This document shows, piece by piece, positions 34,578-46,127 of a stretch of 64,000 nucleotides of DNA. The position numbers and the translations under genes were made by a program. The DNA lies in NCBI RefSeq assembly GCF_000247695.1, contig NW_004624730.1, positions 37,509,409 through 37,573,408 of the forward strand, given 5' to 3'. Origin of the DNA: Heterocephalus glaber (taxonomy: Eukaryota > Chordata > Mammalia > Rodentia > Bathyergidae). The notes below the pieces were generated by a model, which did not search any database, was not told where the DNA came from, and worked only from the letters and a program-made list of their open reading frames with translations. Numbering within the stretch: position 1 is the first letter of the stretch; each line of letters opens with the position of its first letter.

Positions 34578-36128
34578 TTCAGTTTCTCTTATTATCAAAC
34601 CAAACAATGGTCTACTTTATTTTTATAATAGATTTGCCAGTTAAAAAAAGATTATGAGTAACTTGAAGCAAAATGTATTTCATTAGGAAAGTACAAGAAG
34701 TAGCTAATTTCCTACTTCCAGAATTTAAAAAAAAAGTGAAGAGAGAATAATTTTAGATGGAGCAGGGGGAAAGTCTTCAGTTTCCTTTGGGAAAATGCTG
34801 GCCAATGCAGTGAGTTTGTGTTCCTGGCACTCACAGCTTGCACTCTGCACTCCATCAGGCCTTCAACTGCTAGAGGTTGTGTGCAGCATTTCCCTGAGAG
34901 TCATGCAGAACACCCTTTGATTTACACCATGCTTATTCTTGAAGGTTATTGTGAATCATTAACCAGAATGCAATAGAGCAAGAGGTCACAAGTCATATAG
35001 GCTCTGCTGCCTGCATACAGCCTGTATTTGCAAAGTTAATTTTGAAGGTTTTAATGTAGGTGTAATTGAGAAAATAAATAGAACACATATTGAAATCCTA
35101 ATAAAGGTATTCTTTAGAGTCAGCAAATATTCACATGATATTAAGCACCAATGAACCCATTACAGTATAATAAAATGGAAAGGTCTTATAACAAGATTAT
35201 TTATAGGCTATTAGTTATTAGTGTAATTTTAAAGTGTAATCAGTAACAATTAGCTAAATTGATAATATTGGATATGTAGAGCTGTTTCCACTCACTAGTA
35301 CTAATAATACTAGCAATAATTCTAAATACTAATGTCAGTTGAAAGCTAAACCCCTTCTAAGCTCTTTGTTTATTCTTATGGATGCTCTTGTTTATCAGAT
35401 CACTGTGGAATAACTATAAAAACTATTTCCTGATAGTCATAAAAATTACTCACACGATCATATATTAAATTCTGAAGGTAATAGAAGTACAGTATAATAA
35501 AACTGTAGGAGACCTTATTCCAGTACCCCTTTCTCCAGGCAGATACAGTGGTGAAAAAACCAAATGTATTTAGCAGACAGAATCATTAGAACTGAGTATC
35601 TCATTATCAGAAGCAGAGCTTGAGACAGGGATTTGGGCACAGGTGATTTATTGAGAGAGAAACTTGTAAGGAAGTGAAAGAAGCAAAATAGGGAGGGGAG
35701 AAGTACCAGGGAGAATGAATAATCAGAAAGTCTGTCCTTGGCCTGATGAAGGCACAGAAATAAATTTTATCGTAAAGGACAGCTTTGAGTCTTTTGTATC
35801 CAAACACAGCAGCTGGGGGTGGTTACAGTGAAGAGGATCAAGGACCTGCTTGAGCACTAATGGCACTAACTATAATTGGCAACGAGACTAGTGAGGAGGA
35901 GAAGAAGGGTGGCCCCCAAGTTTCCAGCATGAACAACAGGGCAGATTGTAATACATAAAACCGTAACACTCCCCTCATAACACTAAAACCCGTAAGATTA
36001 TAGAAAAAATATGAAAGATTCCTTATTTCACAAAAAATCTTTCTTTAGCCTTTCCCTTTCTAGGTTAAAAATATCACCTCTTTGACACATTTGCATAGGA
36101 TTGATTTTCCATTGAAAACATATAAACT
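34578..36128. other. Unassigned intron sequence
   Basis: No gene is supported. 35600-35940 (GGGCACAGGTGATTTATTGA) may be an old LTR or LINE remnant that I cannot name. The rest is AT-rich. Confidence 0.4.
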
Positions 36129-36212
36129 TTTTTTTTTGGTACCAGGGATCAAACTCAGGTCCTTGCGCTTGCAAGGCAGGTGGTGGAACCACTGAGCTAA
36201 ATCCCCAGCCCC
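36129..36212 (-). repeat. ID-type SINE with long target duplication
   Basis: GGTACCAGGGATCAAACTCA, CCTTGCGCTTGCAAGGCAGG, CCACTGAGCTAAATCCCCAG. GAAAACATATAAACTTTT occurs before and after the element (about 18 bases, apparently perfect), marking a recent target-primed insertion. Confidence 0.95.
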
Positions 36213-36433
36213 GAAAACATATAAACTTTTTAAAGGATTACTTTGCCTTTTCCACTTAGTATGCTTCCTGTGGAAAGTAGAAACTAGTTCTATTACCCTA
36301 ATAATTGAAGATACATCTAGCCCAATATAATGTTAGCTTTTATGAAAAAGTAGTTATTCTTTATTCTTAGGCATCCATCTCATGGTTCAGTTTCTTAAAC
36401 TATGGTCAGTAGAGCAAATCCAGTCTGTGACCT

Positions 36434-36521
36434 ATTTTTTTTTTTTTTGGTACCGGGGATCGAACTCGGGACCTTGCGCTTGTGAGGCAGGGGCCGGAAC
36501 CACTGAGCTAAATCCCCGGCC
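36434..36521 (-). repeat. ID-type SINE, near consensus, with target duplication
   Basis: T tract, GGTACCGGGGATCGAACTCG, GACCTTGCGCTTGTGAGGCA, CCACTGAGCTAAATCCCCGG. CTGTGACCTATTTTT flanks both sides. CpG sites are intact, so it is young. Confidence 0.95.
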
Positions 36522-36824
36522 TGTGACCTATTTTTGAGTGGCCTAAAAGCTAAGAGTTTTTACATTTGCCTTAAATAATAATGATAACATGCAACAGAGA
36601 CTGTTGCATGTGAAAATATTTACTATCTAGCCCTTCACAAAAGTTTACAATCTGTCCTTCAGTCTATTATGACCTCCAATTTTTAGAACTATACTATCTT
36701 AGTTTATATCAAAAACTTCAAGTTAGCAGATGATTTACAGAACTGTAAAATGATTTGTTTTGTAAAAGGATTCAATACAAGATTTATAAAAATTAATTTT
36801 AGCTCTTCTGAATAATTTTTTTCA

Positions 36825-37016
36825 GTTCTGGAGGTTGAAACCAGGGGTCCATGCATGCTAGCTTAGCTACCACTAAGCTACACCTTCAGCTCTTTTTAAA
36901 ATTTTATTTTAAGACAAGGTCTCCTTAAGGTGCCTAGGCTGGCCTCAAACTTGCAGTCCTCCTGCCTCAATCTCCCAAGTAGCTGTGATTATAGGTGTGT
37001 GCAACCATGCCTAGCT
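36825..37016 (-). repeat. B1-dID composite SINE
   Basis: ID half TTCTGGAGGTTGAAACCAGG, CCACTAAGCTACACCTTCAG, linker, then B1 half AAGACAAGGTCTCCTTAAGG, GCCTAGGCTGGCCTCAAACT, ATTATAGGTGTGTGCAACCA. Antisense; it abuts the ID copy at 37023. Confidence 0.9.
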
Positions 37017-37022
37017 GAACAA

Positions 37023-37112
37023 TTTTTTTTTTTTTTGGTGCTGGGGGATCAAACTCGGGTCCTTGCGCTTGCGCAGGAGGCAGTGAAACCACTGAGCTAA
37101 ATCCCCAGCCCA
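37023..37112 (-). repeat. ID-type SINE inserted beside a B1-dID
   Basis: GGTGCTGGGGGATCAAACTC, CCTTGCGCTTGCGCAGGAGG, CCACTGAGCTAAATCCCCAG. An AACAATT-like motif occurs on both sides, suggesting a target duplication. Confidence 0.9.
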
Positions 37113-37595
37113 AACAATTATTTTTTAATGGAATTCTACAAGAAATTTAAAAATCATTCATTTTAAGTAAAATAAATATGTGTAATTTGTCCTGTTTCAT
37201 AAAAATATTACCACTTATTTTGTAATTATTATACAAATAGACAAGGAAGTGAAAAAATCACCTGCAATCTTACTATCCAGAGTTAACCACTATTAACATT
37301 CAGCTACATTTTTTACCTAGGCGCATAAGCATTTAATTTTTTAAACATGTAGATCACATTGCAAGTATAATATTATACCTTCTATTCTCACTTAATAACT
37401 GTCAAAAACATCTTATTCAACTGCATTCATTACACAGAATGAATGTCACAATTTATTTAAATATATCTTCTCATTTTTTGACATTTTAGGTTGAAGCTAC
37501 TGTTTCACTACTGCAAACCTTTATCTGTAAATCTGGGTCTCTCTGCTGTGTCCTTAGGCTAGATTTTTAAAAGAGTAGCTATTGCCCTTTCACCT
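37113..37595. other. Unassigned AT-rich intron sequence
   Basis: 37240-37400 (ATCTTACTATCCAGAGTTAA, CCACTATTAACATTCAGCTA) could be an old L1 or DNA repeat. Unnamed. Confidence 0.35.
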
Positions 37596-38612
37596 TTCTG
37601 CCCTCAGTCCTCCTTACAACCTCATGCTTCTTCCCCTGATCCTACACATGAGGGAATTCCTCAGGGCTTGAAACTGGACCTTCTCACTCTCTATTTGTCT
37701 CAAAACCATGTTACCCTTTCCTAAGTTTTCAAATACCATCTCTATAGTCCCTGTTTATATCTCCAGCCCCACATCTCTCTTCCAACCTCCGGACCTACCT
37801 ATTCAATTATCTGCTTGTCATTTCCACTTGTATGTTTTATTCCATATCAAAGAATTCAATCTTTCCTTTTTCTCCTCTATGAAAACCTCCTTCTCCTTGT
37901 TGCCCCTTTCAGTAAAGTGACAAGTTTACCACCAAGTTGCTTATAATACAACCTGGAAGTGACATTTTCTTTCTCACACAACAATCCCCTCTATCCAAAC
38001 ACCAGGTCCTATTGATGCTACTTTCTAAGTATCTTTACCATTTCTATTTCTCTCATCTCCCCAGCCCCCACCCCAGCCTCTCTTTCTGGGACTGCTGTGT
38101 GCTCCCTAATGGGTTCTCCCCACCCTTGCTGTGCCCTGTCCTTCTATCTTCTCCTCTGTTCTACACCATGGACAGCATTTCTAAAAATGCCATCTGCTTT
38201 CACAACCCATGAGTGGCTGTGAGGATAAGAATCTTAACAGGAAGTCCTCTTCACTCCACTCTCATTTTGCTCCAGACTAGTAGCTTCCTTCCAGTTACTT
38301 GAATGCACTGTTTCTTCCAGCCTCAAGTCCTTCTTGAAGCTATTTCCTCTGCCTTTGGCACCCCTCCCTCCCTCTTCAGTTGGTCAACCCACATCCTGCC
38401 TACATGCTCTGTCAACAGCATATAAGTCCACTTTAGGGGTGCTTATTACAAATTTTTGGTCTAAATTGGTAGTATTTTTTCCCTGTAATGTCTGTTTCTT
38501 CACTAAGTAAGTTTGATTTTAGGTGAATAGTGTTTTTCTCTTTCACCATCACATCACCCAGTGCCTGACAGGTAATAGGTGCTCAATAAATATTTGTTAA
38601 ATTAATGACAGG
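37596..38612 (+). mobile_element. L2 LINE, about 1 kb: RT-ORF end and 3' terminus
   Basis: It follows the L2 consensus order: CTCAGGGCTTGAAACTGGAC, TTATATCTCCAGCCCCACAT, TATTCAATTATCTGCTTGTC, GGAAGTGACATTTTCTTTCT, ACACCAGGTCCTATTGATGC, GGGACTGCTGTGTGCTCCCT, AGTGCCTGACAGGTAATAGG, GTGCTCAATAAATATTTGTT. The ORF is broken in many places. It is the longest L2 piece in the window and explains the pyrimidine-rich short frames. Confidence 0.85.
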
Positions 38613-41600
38613 AAATAGGATAAAACTATAGCGATTTTAAAATCATATTATCAGGTAGCATTTCAAAAGTTTGTATCAACCAATTTATAAACACACCAGC
38701 AGTAAATGAGAGTGTTCTTCTGATCAAACCTGACAGTATGATTTTAAATAACTTTTAAATACTTTCACAGGAAAAAAAAAAGTTACCTCATTTCTATTGA
38801 AACTGTATTTCTTCGGTTACTAGTAAAGTTGAATATTTTTCACACATTGACATCTCTCGTGTATTTTGTCATGTTTAAAATTCATGACATACTGCTTTGA
38901 TTGAACCGTTTTTGTTGGGATAATTTAGAAGTTCATTTAATTCTTACTACTTTCAAAACAATGCCACCAAACCTGCTTAACTTTTTTCTGGGGATATGGG
39001 GCGATTTGGACAAATGACCCTGATGCCCGAAGTTTATGTCTGGTCATTGCTGAGTCCACTTCCCTTGGATGGCCATATACCTTATCAGGTCAACTGGGAC
39101 ACTTCTGAGAGTAAAAAGAGAACACTGTTAATTACAGCCGGACAAGTATAAAGCAGGACAATCCTGAACAAACCAAGATGTATCATCTCCTAACTCTTGT
39201 TTCTGTGCAGACTTAGAGTGTTGGGGATCTAAAGCAGAGGTCCAAGAGGCAATCCAGTGATTAATTAAGGATGAAACTTACTTTTCTGTCTTGAATTTTG
39301 ATTTGGATGTCTTTGCACTATGCTGTTCAGTTCCTCAGTGACTTAGCCCTGGTGCACCCTGTCACCCCAGTGCCCACTTCACTCATTTCCCTGAGCCCTG
39401 GCGCAATCTGTGTTATAGCCCATGAAACCTGAGAAGTTTCTAAGCCAAAACAGTTTCACACATCTCTCATATTGAGGCCAATAGCCCTGAGAGGTGAAGG
39501 GACTAGCTTGCCCATAAATGCAGAGCTGGTGAGACATAGCCAAGTCTACTAGCCGGGTTCTCTCCTGTCCTACCACGCTGCTTCCATTCCTTCTGCTTGG
39601 ATTGTACTGACAACGTCAGCTGCTGCCTCCATATTTTATAATGCCTCCAAAGTTATATCAGGAAGTGACCAGAACAGAGTTTTTACTCCCAACAGCATCT
39701 AGTGAAGGCAGTCTTCTTTGACACGTGTAACACAAAATAAAAGGCATGGAATTCCTGAAGCAGCACCTCGTTCCCAAGTCATGTGCACAGGGGACTCTAG
39801 GCCTATCACTTATAATACTTCTCTGAGCTCTTGCAGCAAGTGCACCTACAAACTTCCCAGCTTTTCCTAAATGCCCTTTTATGTAATCTATACACATCAA
39901 TACATCTCAAAAATAAATTCAGGGTTGCTCATAGAGCTACATTTTCAAGAATTTCCAGGAACTCTAGAAGATGATGGCAGAAAACTTCTGAAAAAATAAA
40001 GACTAAAGCAGTTTAGCTGAATTTTTGTCATTGCCATGCAATCTGAGATATCACTTTATTAGAAAAAGAGCAGCAGGGTCCTTCTTCCAATCTTGTCAAA
40101 AAAAAGAACAAATTTCCCAACAGTGGAGCCCTAGGAGAGTCGCTGTATACTGTTGTGCTTATTGTCCACTGCACAATTCCAAAGGGCACCATTCACACTG
40201 CCATCTATGTGAATGATGCCAAATGGTTCTTTCTGGCAGGAACCCACTGTGCAGTTTGCAGTCCTGGCACTGTACAGGGCACAGTCTCTGTGGCCATATG
40301 CTGAGGACCTGAATGACACTCTTGATGTGACTTTTCTCTGATAAAGAGACCATCCCTGCGCTGCAGTTAGGGTTGCTTCATTTATCAATGCCTACAGATT
40401 GTTCAGGGTAGTCTTCAATGCAAACCTAAATTCACCTAATTTCTGTAAGCGTAGTTGTGTTATCAAGCCATGTGTCCTGTTTCAAGTTTGGAAAATGGGA
40501 CATGGGGGCTATCTTTTAACTGCCATGGTGCCTAGGTTCCGCCATTTTATTTTTATTCAGGAAAATGTAGGAAATAAATACAATCTCATGGTTTGCTAGA
40601 GAATAAAAACTTTTAAGATGAACATGTGTTTAAAAAATTTTTTTTCAGTGTAGCTTTGTCAATAAAAGAAGAAAATCACTTTAGGTATACATAGGGTTCA
40701 TCTCCAAAATATCTACACAGAGACTAGTAAATTAAGATCAACCTATTATCTTTAAAAAATAAAGGAGAAATACCACACACCCAAGAACAGCCCACCTGCC
40801 TAATAGAAGTAGATACTGATTTCGAATAAATAAAAGGATCAACTTTGTTTCTTTCAAAAAGGACAGTGAGAAAGGATTCGGAGACATGTTCATACTATAT
40901 TTCTCATAGCTTCTAGGATGAAATCTATAGGTTCTTTAGGCTGAAGTCTTTTAGTACATTCACTTACACAGGCATTCAGTTAATTCTTACTATTTGCCAA
41001 ACACCATGATCAAGCAGTCCAGCCCTTTCATGAAAAAACTGGTAATAAAGTTGGTTAGAGACAGGGGGGCTGGTGGGAACAAGGCCCAGATGCTCCATAT
41101 CCAGGACACTTCACCCCACAGTGCTGTGAAATATTCCCATATAGTTACATGCAGGTGATAAAATTCCAGAGCATCTGGGTACAGCATGTGACTTGCATGT
41201 AATTTATGTAATAAAGATGAAATATAAACCCTTTGCCAGCCATTTCTTTATTACACTCAATGTCCCAATGTAAAGAAGGCTCAGTGTCAGGACTAATAAT
41301 TTCAAAATTACTTTGGGAATTTTGCACACAAATCTTTCCCTACCTATTCATACTCCTTATGACGCATACATTTCAATCATATCCTTTCTCAAATGTTTCC
41401 TGTACAGATTAGAATCCTATAAATAGCACTGACCCGAGGAACACATCTTCTTATCCCTAGCCTTTGAATATGAATCTAGTCTCCCATCGATACTAAAAAA
41501 TGAACACCCCAACCTCATGGTGGTCTCCTCAAAAAATTTGAGGGAGAACTTAACACATGTATTTCCTGATAATGTAAAATTCGCTTTCTGAAGTGTCTAT

Positions 41601-41879
41601 GCTTACTCTTCCTTTACACTGTGAAACCTCCCACTTTGCTGAATATTGCTGAATTTGGTGGCATTAGAGGAGGTCAAACATATGTGAGCAGAGAGCAGCT
41701 GCTCTTGCCAGCTGCCTTCCTCTCTGTATAGACATAAATACTGCTCAAGAAGCTTCTGCTGAGCAGGGGGCTGAGACCTAGTTTGAGGTTAATACAAGGA
41801 GACCCTTTTGAACATTTTGGCTTGGTAAACTCATCCACATGCAAGTGAATCAAGGGATACCAAGCTTTTAGCTAAATGA
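38613..41879. other. Unassigned intron sequence
   Basis: Over 3 kb with little I can name. 39060-39180 (CTGGGACACTTCTGAGAG, GTATAAAGCAGGACAATCCT) may be an old DNA-transposon scrap. The 60-85 codon antisense frames at 39658, 40131 and 40159 have no known domains. Confidence 0.35.
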
Positions 41880-41954
41880 CTAAGAACAAGAATTCTGAAT
41901 TCAAACAAACCAGGTTCACATCCTAGTTCTGCACCTATCTACCAATGCTTTTTG
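41880..41954 (+). repeat. MIR SINE, 5' part (split)
   Basis: AAGAATTCTGAATTCAAACA, CCAGGTTCACATCCTAGTTC is the MIR 5' half. The rest resumes at 42303 after an LTR. Confidence 0.75.
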
Positions 41955-42302
41955 ACAGTAGTCACTTTCCTCCTTGCTGGGACAAAATACCCAACATCTA
42001 GAATTTAAAGGAGGAGAAGTTACTTTGACTCACTTGTTTTAGTCCATAGTCTGCTGGCAGGAAGGCATGGCGGAGGGGTGTGGCAGAGGAGAGCTGCTCA
42101 GGGCAAGGGGGATAGGTAGCAGAGAGAGTGAAGGGAGAAGCTGGGAAGGGAGATAAACCCTTCCAGGCCATTCCCCCAGTAACCTGCCTCTTCTGACCAG
42201 ACCTCACCTCCTAACAAGTCAACAGTACACTTCTATAATCTAATCACCTTTCAAAAGCCCCTCCTATGAGTGCATGAGGCTCTAGGGTGACATAATAACA
42301 CC
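41955..42302 (-). mobile_element. Solo MaLR LTR inserted in a MIR
   Basis: GTAGTCACTTTCCTCCTTGC, GGGACAAAATACCCAACATC, TTTAGTCCATAGTCTGCTGG, ending TGACATAATAACACC. Same antisense LTR class as 311 and 3666. Confidence 0.8.
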
Positions 42303-42400
42303 AAGTTATTTAATCTTACTGTCCAAGGCCAACTCACTTACAAATGGGGACAAAAATAGTTTCTTCATGGGTTTTTTGAGGGTTGTTAGTGTTACTGATA
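42303..42400 (+). repeat. MIR SINE, 3' part (split)
   Basis: AAGTTATTTAATCTTACTGT, AATGGGGACAAAAATAGTTT continues the MIR interrupted at 41954. Confidence 0.75.
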
Positions 42401-42611
42401 ATTCCAGCAACAAATGTTTATTAACCTCCTATTTCATAGCCTTACCCTTCAGGGAATTCAAAGTTGTTTTTGTTTTTTTACAAGGGAAGCCCTGACTCAT
42501 TTAACGGTTGTAAAGTCAGCATGGTAAGGTGTGACCTGATTTTAAATAAATTAGAATAGAATTTCATAAAATAAGAGTTTTATAAAGCTTATTTCAGCTC
42601 CATGTATTATT

Positions 42612-42695
42612 ATTATTTTTTTTTGGTACCGGGGATCAAACTCAGGACCTTGTGCTTGTGAGGCAGGTGGTGGAACCAGAGGTAAATCCCAGGCA
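42612..42695 (-). repeat. ID-type SINE, slightly deleted, with target duplication
   Basis: GGTACCGGGGATCAAACTCA, GACCTTGTGCTTGTGAGGCA, then TGGAACCAGAGGTAAATCCC, lacking the usual CACTGAGCT segment. CTCCATGTATT flanks both sides. 42401-42611 before it is unassigned. Confidence 0.9.
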
Positions 42696-42829
42696 ACTCC
42701 ATGTATTTTTGTATGTATATTAGGCCTGGGTCTTAATATAAAACGTACTTCTTGTGAGTCTATTAGAGAAGATAAATGATTAAACAGCAGCCTTAATAAA
42801 GTTTCTGTGATAACTGCAGTGTCATGGGC

Positions 42830-43250
42830 TCACGGGGAGGTCATCTGAGCCAGGAGAATCAGTCAAGCCTTCCAGGAGGAAGTGACATTTAAGCTGAGAT
42901 TTAAAGGATGAGTAAAACTTTGCCAAAAGAAGTTGTTGATGTGGTAGGAAGCAGTTCTAAGTTATAAGGGCAATGAGGAGTTCTGTGGGGTTTTAACCAA
43001 TCAAGGGAGAGAGAGACTTGCTTGGATTTGAAATGTAAAGAAGGCCACTCTGGCTGCATGAGGAGAGTGGACAGGGATCAGTTGAAAGACCATTTAGTAA
43101 CTTCAGAGCACAGCAGTCTAGACTAGGGTGAGGCAGTGGATTTCAGGAGGGACTCTGTATTTAAGTAGAAGTGACTGTATACTTTGGTGATGGATGAGGA
43201 AAAGTGCTAGAATGGGAGGGACTTGGAATGATTCTGACTTGTCCCACACC
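42830..43250 (-). repeat. L2 LINE fragment (antisense)
   Basis: AGCCTTCCAGGAGGAAGTGA, CATTTAAGCTGAGATTTAAA, GAAGGCCACTCTGGCTGCAT, AGACTAGGGTGAGGCAGTGG is the inverted L2 ORF end (antisense of '...AGCCAGAGTGATC'). Confidence 0.75.
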
Positions 43251-44919
43251 TCTTAATGTCTAATTTACAAAGAATCTGAGTCTGTTAATTCTAAACTCTA
43301 AACTCTAACTTAAGGAAACTGCTGTAGACAGGAAGACAAAGGCCTTTCAATCACTTTGCAAATCATCTCTTCATCCTGTTGGACATAGCTGCAGACTGTT
43401 GCTGGCCTAGGATTTGGCAGGGCTTCCTGTTCCAAAGTAGGCGTGTTCTTGGCAAGTGATGGAAACTTGGAAACAGAATGGAAACTGGGCTAGCCAAGCA
43501 CCTTGCATGAAGAGAAGAGAAAAGGGAAACTGGGTACTTTCCCATGTGATCCAGAATATCTGGACAGAAAATAATGTAAAAATACAGATAACTCAAAGAT
43601 GTTTATATTTGGCTTTGAAATGCCATGCATTTTTGGCAGTGAACTTACCTTGCCAAATGTTTTTCTTAGGCCATATTTTGCATTTCCTGAACACAGACCA
43701 ACTGGACAGCAGGGGGATAATAAGCTTATGCCTGAGGGGAAGTGTGGGTGGGGGCTGAGGAGCCCCTAATATTTTAAAATTGAGCTGATACTACAATTCT
43801 CTGTCATTTCAGTTTATCAATATTTATTTGTCTACCGGTAACATGCCAAAGACCAGGGTACTTTCACTGACCTAAGCCTTGCCAGGTCACATGGTAACTT
43901 GAAAAAACAGGTATCTAGTTCCCAGCACACAATGCTTCCCATCCACATCACTGAATACTCCACAGGGCTACCTTTACACCCCAGGGTGGCAGCCAGGGCT
44001 CCACAGCAGTCTCAAAATGAAATCATATTTGGAGCACAAGGCAGGCTATTTACAGACGTTTTTGTCAAATATATTTTAAGTCATAATCGGTCCCTTCTGA
44101 CAGACCAGCTAGCCAGATCAAAAGGCCATTTTCCTGTTATTCATTAGATTGTTGTTTCCAGAGAAGTTAAAAGGTTATCCTAAATTCCCTGCCTCAGGCC
44201 TTACCTAAGAAAAGAAGGAGGCAGGCCTCACAGACCACTAAATTGTAGAATCTCAGCATCCAACTCCCCACTAGACCCTAGAAGAATAGTCAGGGTGGCA
44301 GCCACTCCCTACTAAAGAATCCCAAGCATTCCCCTTTCCTTCATCTGGACGGTGCCAAGCCAGGGTAAGAGCCTGGTACAGGCTAGATTCCACCAGAATA
44401 ATTAGTAACAGACCCGAATCTGGAAGTTCAGGGAAATTGGATTTCCCTAATTCCTTGTAGAGCTAAGAGTTCTTTTTCATTATCACCACAGAAAGGAGGG
44501 CAGTTCCTGGTTTCCTAGCTTTAACAGAGTAGGAGTTCGTTCACAAAACATTGTTAATCCTTAAAAGTACTGTGACCCACCTTTTCCTACTGAAAGAGCT
44601 GCCAAACTCAGGGAACCAGGTGTGTTTCCTGAAAAATTCAAGGAAGCAAAGCCTTTAAACGTGCCAGGAGCACTATCACCTCTTCACCTCCTTCAAGGTT
44701 TCCTTGAAAGCTGAGGGGGTTTTTGGAGACCCGAAAACTTTAGAACAGATATCCCAAGCCTACCCCCCACCCCGTGCCATTTTTCACACTTACCCTTCCA
44801 CTCCTCATACACACACCTCGCTGAGGTCATCCTCAGCTAGCAGTCAGGAGGGGGAGGGAAACAGGAGCTAAAGCAACAGGTTCCACCTACAGCCTAAACC
44901 TGGAGGGCAGCGAGCTACC
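43251..44919. other. Unassigned intron sequence leading into the CpG island
   Basis: No repeat recognised and GC content rises towards 44.9 kb. Short frames at 43456 and 43899 have no known domains. Sequence flanking the island may include regulatory DNA (inference). Confidence 0.35.
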
Positions 44920-45652
44920 AGAGAATGGCGGTGCGCGGCGAGGAAGCGGCTAGGGGGAAGGTGGAAGGGAAATGCTGGTGTCAGACCACCGAGCTCACGT
45001 CACTCACGCTCGTACAAGAGCTTGTGGATTTGCCGGGGGGGTTGGGGGGGGTCATTCTTCCTAAGGCCACTCGGGGACTTCCGAGTGGATTAGGAGGCGC
45101 CAGGCCCCCGCTTCGGAATGCCTGGAGGATTCAGCCGAGTAAGGAGCCCCTCGGAAAGGCCCAGAGGGCACAAGAAACCCGAGTGTCAGAGGGTGAAAAT
45201 GCACCCTTCTCCCAGGTCGCCCCTTACTAGTAGCACTGTCTGCGCACTAACGCCTTGTGTCCTCTTCCCTCCGGCCTTTGCCGGGCCTCTCCGGTCTCTT
45301 CTCAACTGGCCTCCGGCTCCAGCCTGCCGCCGAGAAAACCAGGAGAGCAGACTGCGCCGCGCCCGCGGCCTCTGGGCATGCTCGGTGGCGGGCCGGCTCC
45401 GCCGCTGGGAGGGCGCGTCCTTCCTCCCCCGGGCGGCGGCGGCGCCTGCAGGGACTGTCGCCGCGCCCCGGCCCGGGTCACCTTTGGGGGAGGCTGGGGG
45501 AGACCCTGCCCGGCGAGGGCCGAGCGATCCCCACTCCATCCGGAGCCTTCGGGCAGCCGGAGGGAGAAGCACTGAGGCGAAAGTGAGCCCCCTGACCGCA
45601 GGCGGTTCCTTAGAAAGTAAAGCTCGGCTCCTTCGCAGCCCCCGCTCCACCG

Positions 45653-45687
45653 GGTGGGGCGGGGAAGGGGCGGGGTGGGGCGGGGCC
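45653..45687. promoter_or_regulatory. Cluster of Sp1-type GC boxes
   Basis: Three GGGGCGGGG-like motifs occur in about 35 bases inside the CpG island, about 440 bases upstream of the SCHIP1 exon acceptor. Such clusters are typical of Sp1/KLF-bound, TATA-less promoters. Function is inferred. Confidence 0.55.
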
Positions 45688-46127
45688 AGGTGGGGAGTGG
45701 TCTCGACGCCCGAAGCGAGGTGCGAGATTAGTAGCCACCCACTCCCTCCTCGGGCGCGCCCCCCGGGAATTAATTCTGTGAGAAAGTATCTGGTTCTGGG
45801 AGAAGCCTTGGGGCGGGGTGCAGGGGCGCGCCTGGCGCAAAATGGTTAAAACAAAGTCGGTGCGCGCCCCGGGGCTCCTCATATGAAAAGTGTGCCCTGG
45901 TGGCTGGGCACCCCTTTGCTAAATGTGAGGGTTAGTAACTCGGAGGCAATGTGTTGGGCGAGAGGAGTAAGGCGCACACGGGAAGCCTCGGGCGGGCGCG
46001 GCTCTCGCCCTCAGGCCTCCTATGGGGGCGCACCGGGGGCCGGCGGTGACGGTGGCGGGGCGCGGGGCGCGGGGCGGGCGCAGCGGGCTCAGCCCGGCGG
46101 CTCACTCTCTTTGCCTCCTCCCCCCAG

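Larger units (their letters stand above)
1..46127 (+). other. SCHIP1: SCHIP1 intron sequence upstream of the exon (intron or IQCJ-SCHIP1 read-through intron)
   Basis: The exon at 46128 begins with a splice acceptor and codes in phase 0 from its first base, so the sequence before it is intron for isoforms with an upstream first exon. In human the SCHIP1 and IQCJ first exons lie hundreds of kilobases upstream (general knowledge), which fits the absence of another SCHIP1 exon here. No other open frame in this stretch resembles a protein I recognise, and the longest ones fall in repeats or in the CpG island. It ends with the pyrimidine-rich acceptor CTCACTCTCTTTGCC...CCCAG. Confidence 0.8.

Noticed and set aside
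45118..45849. A 243-codon open frame in the CpG island
   Set aside because: GC-rich sequence has few stop codons. The translation is Arg/Pro/Gly/Ala-rich with no recognisable domain, and overlapping open frames exist on both strands. It is upstream of the true splice acceptor.
1..46127. The upstream SCHIP1 N-terminal exon (MERSGQ... in memory of the family)
   Set aside because: I scanned for its coding sequence and found no match. In human that exon is far upstream, so its absence is expected.
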